Of a DNA stretch of 10,206 nucleotides, positions 7,163 to 10,206 are shown in pieces (positions within the stretch are counted from its first letter, which is position 1; each line of letters begins with the position of its first letter). A program made the translations under genes and the position numbers. The notes beneath the pieces were generated by a model. The model was not told where the DNA came from. It saw nothing but the letters and a program-made list of their open reading frames with translations, and ran no database searches. This stretch comes from Euperipatoides rowelli (taxonomy: Eukaryota; Onychophora; Udeonychophora; Euonychophora; Peripatopsidae): the NCBI GenBank assembly GCA_003024985.2, contig PXIH01S0007737.1. One strand, written 5' to 3'.

Positions 7163-7835
7163 ACGTTCAAGTCATTGTAAGGGGAGTCAGTCATTTTCTA
7201 CTAGCTGTACTTGCTGTTGGGCATTCTATTTGGGTCGCTAAACCAAAACTATTGCCCCAATCTGGGTCATGACTCAAAAAGGTTAAGAAACCATGGCCTA
7301 ATGAGTAATGCTTCTAATAAAAATTAATTAGAGGCTAAATGTAATAATGAGATGGTGACATTTATTAATGTGGTGCAGACATCACATCTTTCATAATAAG
7401 TTTATGATGATAATAGTACAAACCATAAAGTAACTTTATTAAATTATAATTAACTTTTTAATCATATATTGCCTTGATCAATATATAAAAATGATCAGCA
7501 CAATATTATTTTTCTCATCCATATCATTAAGAACATTTTATTTTATGTCATTTATAACATCATTTATATATTTTATGGGTTGCTTTATACTGGTTTCAGT
7601 AAGAGAGGTGTGTTCTATATTTTGAACATATAACAGAAATCTTTAGCTTTCCTTGGTGTCGCACTGTCTATTGGTTAAATATGTGATGTATGTTTTAAAT
7701 AGTTTGATTTCAACAACATATTTTTTTTTCCACACTAGAGGTAGAATTTTTTCTTTAGCACCCTAAGTCATTGATGTAGATTTAGCCTTCAATCAATCAA
7801 TGTACTTGACCACGACACTATCCAGTGAGAACTCA
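7163..7835. other. AT-rich spacer, nothing recognised
   Basis: No gene, long repeat or RNA fold is apparent. Composition is uniformly A/T-rich from about 7310 onward. Confidence 0.55.
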
Positions 7836-8078
7836 AACGTCATACCCATAGAAGGTTTGCGATTGTTTTCGATCAAAGGTGTACTAACAAATGTTAGTGT
7901 GCAAGCTTAGAATGATATTATAGTGTAAACAGTTTTAAGCCAGCAAAAAAAATTTTTCAGATCTATTAGAATTAGACTAGGTTACATAAAAATTATAAAT
8001 TTGTGGACTACAACTGGTGTGGTGTCAATCCACATACCCACAGAAGGTCAAGATTGGCATCAAGCTTTGGTATAGTTA
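7836..8078 (+). repeat. Diverged direct repeat pair about 192 bp apart
   Basis: The segment from about 7836 (GTCATACCCATAGAAGGT, then GATTG...ATCAAAG) resembles the one from about 8028 (CCACATACCCACAGAAGGT, then GATTG...ATCAA). The shared blocks cover roughly 45 bp each and the period is about 192 bp. Divergence is considerable; a relic tandem unit is the simplest reading. Confidence 0.45.
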
Positions 8079-8079
8079 A

Positions 8080-9314
8080 TCAAAAGCTTTAATTCCTTTT
8101 TCCCACACACAAATTTAGCAAGCCTTACTTCAGCATATTGATTATTTTAGTATAAAAATTGTAAAATTTATTTTTCCTATTGTGCACCCTGTGATATAGC
8201 AATCAGCAATGATAGCTAGCCTACAATTATTTGGTTGTCAATAAGCAAAGACAGGGCCACCTAGGTTATAACTATGAAAATAGGAAGTGAGTTTATCTTG
8301 TTTTGAGCATGATGTTTCATTTGTGGTCCTTTAAATTACAAAAATTAAGATTTTAGAAATTTGTTTATTTTTTTCTTATAAGAGTCAAATAAATTACAAA
8401 TTGTATTCATTGATCAAAGGTAGGTTAAACAGGACTGATATATAATAATTATATATATTAAAAAAAAAGTTGTAAATTTACATGTAGTCTACTGTACTTA
8501 TGAAAATTAAATGTTTATTTTTTTAAAAGTATGATATACGGTAGTTAAAATTTGAAAAAAAAAAAAAAAAACTGTTTCCTGCACTGTCACACATCTACCC
8601 TCAATCTTTAACTTATAAGAAACATAATAACAGGAAATTTCAGGCAATCCGTGATCCAAAAATGTCATATACTCCTTACAAAAGGTGAATTTCACATGTT
8701 TTAAAAAAAATATATATCCAAGATAAAAAAGTAAAAGATGATTAATGGTATAATTATTATAGTCAAATAAAAAATTTTAATAGAAAGGAAAAAAAAAATA
8801 TGATTCAATAGTGCAAAGGTCAATATCACAACAAATAACTAAATTCAACAAATAATTGGATACAGTCGAGAAAATATAGTCGACAAAAAAATTTAAACAC
8901 AACAATTTATGATAATAAACAAATGAAGCAATATAATTGTCTAGTTAGATTTTATTACTCGCATGACTTTTCAATCAAACTCATTTCCTATCTAAAGGTA
9001 AATTTGTAAGTAAACAAACTTGGTAACTCTAGTTAACTAGATGCCCATTATTTGAAGGGTGCATCTAATTAGGCTGATTATTGTTGGTGCACAAAATTAA
9101 GGAGCTTATATTAAACCAATTTTCTTTATCTTGTTATGGTGCTCAATAGCTTTTGATTAATACAAGTTTTATAGCCTACATATTTTTTTTGTATAAAATA
9201 CCAGACACTGCTATTTTTTTTCAACCAAATAACTTTGTGCACACCAATATAATTATAATATAGGCTACAGAGCAATATTTGTATTTCCTTACAACAATCT
9301 TATATTATACTGTA
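8080..9314. other. Long AT-rich spacer, no supported gene
   Basis: This holds a 17-base poly-A run at 8555-8571, several shorter A/T runs, a perfect 12-bp palindrome CTAGTTAACTAG at 9029-9040, and beside it a 7-bp inverted pair TAGATGC/GCATCTA (9038-9044 and 9061-9067). A 62-codon minus-strand frame at 8507-8695 includes the translated poly-A run as Phe residues and is not credible as a gene. Confidence 0.6.
8555..8571. repeat. Poly-A run
   Basis: Seventeen consecutive A. It could be a retroposon tail, but no target duplication or retroposon body was found next to it. Confidence 0.8.
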
Positions 9315-9626
9315 TCTGGAGCACATTTGACATACTCTAGAACTCAATGTAAAACATAGACTATCATTAAACCTGGACACACTAATGCTACCATGTACTG
9401 AGTATTTCTTACAAGCTGGGATTAACAAAGGAAGTTTTTCATTCTATATACTCCTAAACCCTTGGAGCGATCTGGACCAAATTTGGCATAGTTACTCTTA
9501 GGACCGAGAAAAAAATATAGGCTACCAATAAACCTGGACACAGCACTGCTGTGCATACAGTTTTTCTTATAGCTTGGGGTTAACACAGGAATTTTTTATT
9601 TGGCCTATGAAGCTGGGCAATGACGG
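9315..9626 (+). repeat. Two-unit tandem repeat of about 156-161 bp
   Basis: Unit 1 starts at TCTGGAGCACATTTGACATA (9315) and unit 2 at TCTGGACCAAATTTGGCATA (9471). Both then carry TAAACCTGGACAC (9368 and 9529), a TTTCTTA(C/T)A(A/G)CT(T/G)GG block, and a TTAACA(A/C)AGGAA block. Spacing between matched blocks is 156 to 161 bp. The units are clearly diverged, so the duplication is old. Confidence 0.75.
9422..9595 (-). other. 57-codon open frame within the tandem repeat
   Basis: On the minus strand the frame is open from 9595 to a TAA at 9422-9424. It includes FFLGPKSNYAKFGPDRSKGL. Unit 1 of the array keeps only scattered matching residues (VSRF) in the equivalent position, so selection on the protein is not evident. 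I list it because it covers nearly a full unit; it is most likely repeat-derived rather than a gene. Confidence 0.2.
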
Positions 9627-9640
9627 GTATTTTAACAAGT
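9609..9640 (+). mobile_element. Possible degraded Helitron-type 3' end
   Basis: AAGCTGGGCAATGACGGGTA resembles, in decayed form, the short GC hairpin that precedes a CTRR terminus in Helitrons; here the expected CTAG|T place reads CAAG|T (9636-9640). It lies at the right edge of a tandem repeat array, a common layout for nonautonomous Helitrons. The stem is now imperfect and no 5' TC end was located, so this is a weak call. Confidence 0.25.
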
Positions 9641-9791
9641 CATTAATAAATACAAGCAGCACAAAATATTGATAGAGAAACTGTTAAAATACATAATATT
9701 GTTAAATAATTACCGTAACTACACTTTTTTAAAAAAATAAAGACAATGAAAAATAAAACAAACTTGTAACAAGATAAATCAATCCTAAGCA

Positions 9792-9824
9792 GGGTTTGGG
9801 GCAATAGTCCCAGGGGGAGGGGGG
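9792..9824 (+). other. G-rich run, potential G-quadruplex
   Basis: Four G runs (GGG, GGGG, GGGGG, GGGGGG) occur within 33 bases, with spacers of 3, 11 and 1 nt. The middle spacer is long, so folding would be weaker than in a canonical motif. It is the only such run in an otherwise AT-rich window. Confidence 0.5.
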
Positions 9825-9857
9825 CATGTATGAACTACCGTTACGACCAGGAGTGAT

Positions 9858-10080
9858 GAGAGGGTGCCCCATAAGCCTGAATAAGGGGCTGTAGATTCAA
9901 TAAAGGTCAACAAAATGTACATACAATTACAATACAAAAAAAGCTTATCAAATTGTCACACACAAGAGGCCCACAGGTCCATCAAAGGTAAGCCAAAACA
10001 TCCATACAATAAATAAATTATAAAAAAAAAGCTTATAAAATCTTAACGAACAGGTGCCCCATAAAAAAAGCTTATCAAAA
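9858..10080 (+). repeat. Degenerate short tandem repeat (AAGCTTAT / GTGCCCCATAA units)
   Basis: AAAAAGCTTAT occurs with its core at 9941, 10029 and 10069. GTGCCCCATAA occurs at about 9864 and 10053. Spacing is irregular (88 and 40 bp), fitting an array with partial deletions. The array underlies the minus-strand frames described for 9785-10206. Confidence 0.6.
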
Positions 10081-10139
10081 ATATGAAAAGGGCCCCTGAT
10101 CCTAAGTACTCAAGCAGGCTTGTAAATTTTCGAAAAAAG

Positions 10140-10162
10140 TCACTTGTCCCTTGGACAAGTGA
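10140..10162. repeat. Perfect 10-bp hairpin with CACTTGTCC repeats
   Basis: TCACTTGTCC (10140-10149) and GGACAAGTGA (10153-10162) are exact reverse complements across a 3-nt loop. ACTTGTCC recurs in direct orientation at about 10175 and 10196, so at least four copies, one of them inverted, lie in the last 70 bp. The array may continue beyond the window. Confidence 0.85.
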
Positions 10163-10206
10163 TCTCCAAATTTCACTTGTCCCACAATTTTCATTACTTG
10201 TCCAAA

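Larger units (their letters stand above)
9785..10206 (-). pseudogene. Probable decayed coding or repeat-derived sequence in three successive frames
   Basis: Read leftward on the minus strand, three open stretches abut or overlap by a few bases: 10206-10102 (35 codons, enters from outside the window, with GQVKFGDHLSKGQVTFFENL), 10109-9948 (54 codons, with RGPFHIFDKLFLWGTC), and 9955-9785 (57 codons, with QFDKLFLYCNC, SGLWGTL and PPPPGTIAPNPA). The FDKLFL and LWGT motifs recur between stretches, and GQV recurs within the first. This suggests a repeated protein segment broken by two frameshifts, or a DNA tandem repeat that happens to be open. At the DNA level the AAGCTTAT and GTGCCCCATAA motifs recur too. 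I do not recognise the family. Confidence 0.35.

Noticed and set aside
8540-8571. Poly-A run as a retroposon 3' tail
   Set aside because: No flanking duplication and no retroposon body on either side; simple slippage explains it.
8507-8695. 62-codon minus-strand open frame
   Set aside because: It includes a translated poly-A run as a string of Phe and has no protein-like composition or context; most likely chance.
9029-9067. 12-bp palindrome CTAGTTAACTAG and adjacent TAGATGC/GCATCTA pair as a terminator or element end
   Set aside because: Short palindromes of this kind are expected in AT-rich DNA and no partner or boundary was found.

Overview
The window looks like nuclear DNA from an animal, probably an invertebrate. 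It is strongly AT-rich, full of homopolymer A/T runs and short microsatellites, and has three unresolved N bases (2042, 2049, 2052), as in a draft assembly. There is no bacterial gene organisation, and no intact protein gene, tRNA, rRNA or CRISPR array that I can support. The heptamer TAGCCTA/TAGGCTA recurs at least nine times, which may be a lineage signature. I cannot name the species.

Layout. A roughly 650-700 bp dispersed repeat occurs twice in the same orientation: copy A (about 11-662) and copy B (about 4858-5567). Both end in the same splice-donor-like CAGGTAAGACCA, and copy A carries two perfect hairpins that copy B lacks. Between the copies lie AT-rich spacer (663-1490), a less AT-rich patch with a short protein-like open frame (1490-1838), a clear nonautonomous piggyBac-type element (TTAA duplications at 1978-1981 and 2986-2989, near-identical inverted ends, an internal array of about 188 bp units), and more spacer. 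That spacer holds a telomere-like patch near 3019 and a less AT-rich island with an 83-codon open frame on the minus strand (4001-4252).

Right of copy B, 5568-6660 is unremarkable AT-rich DNA apart from one hairpin. A 280 bp MITE (6879-7158) has 25 bp terminal inverted repeats and a CTAA duplication. The stretch 7163-9310 is mostly featureless, with a weak pair of direct repeats at about 7836 and 8028. The last 900 bp are repeat-rich again: a two-unit tandem array of about 156-161 bp (9315-9626), a possible degraded Helitron-type 3' end (about 9610-9640), a G-rich run (9792-9824), and a degenerate array that reads on the minus strand as three consecutive open frames (10206 to 9785) with a recurring DKLFL-like motif, probably decayed coding or repeat-derived sequence.

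How the parts work together: they do not form a pathway. The window reads as a gene-poor intergenic or intronic region built up by several mobile element families. The strongest structural calls are the piggyBac-type element, the 280 bp MITE and the repeated A/B unit. The A/B pair could be independent insertions or the two ends of one old element.
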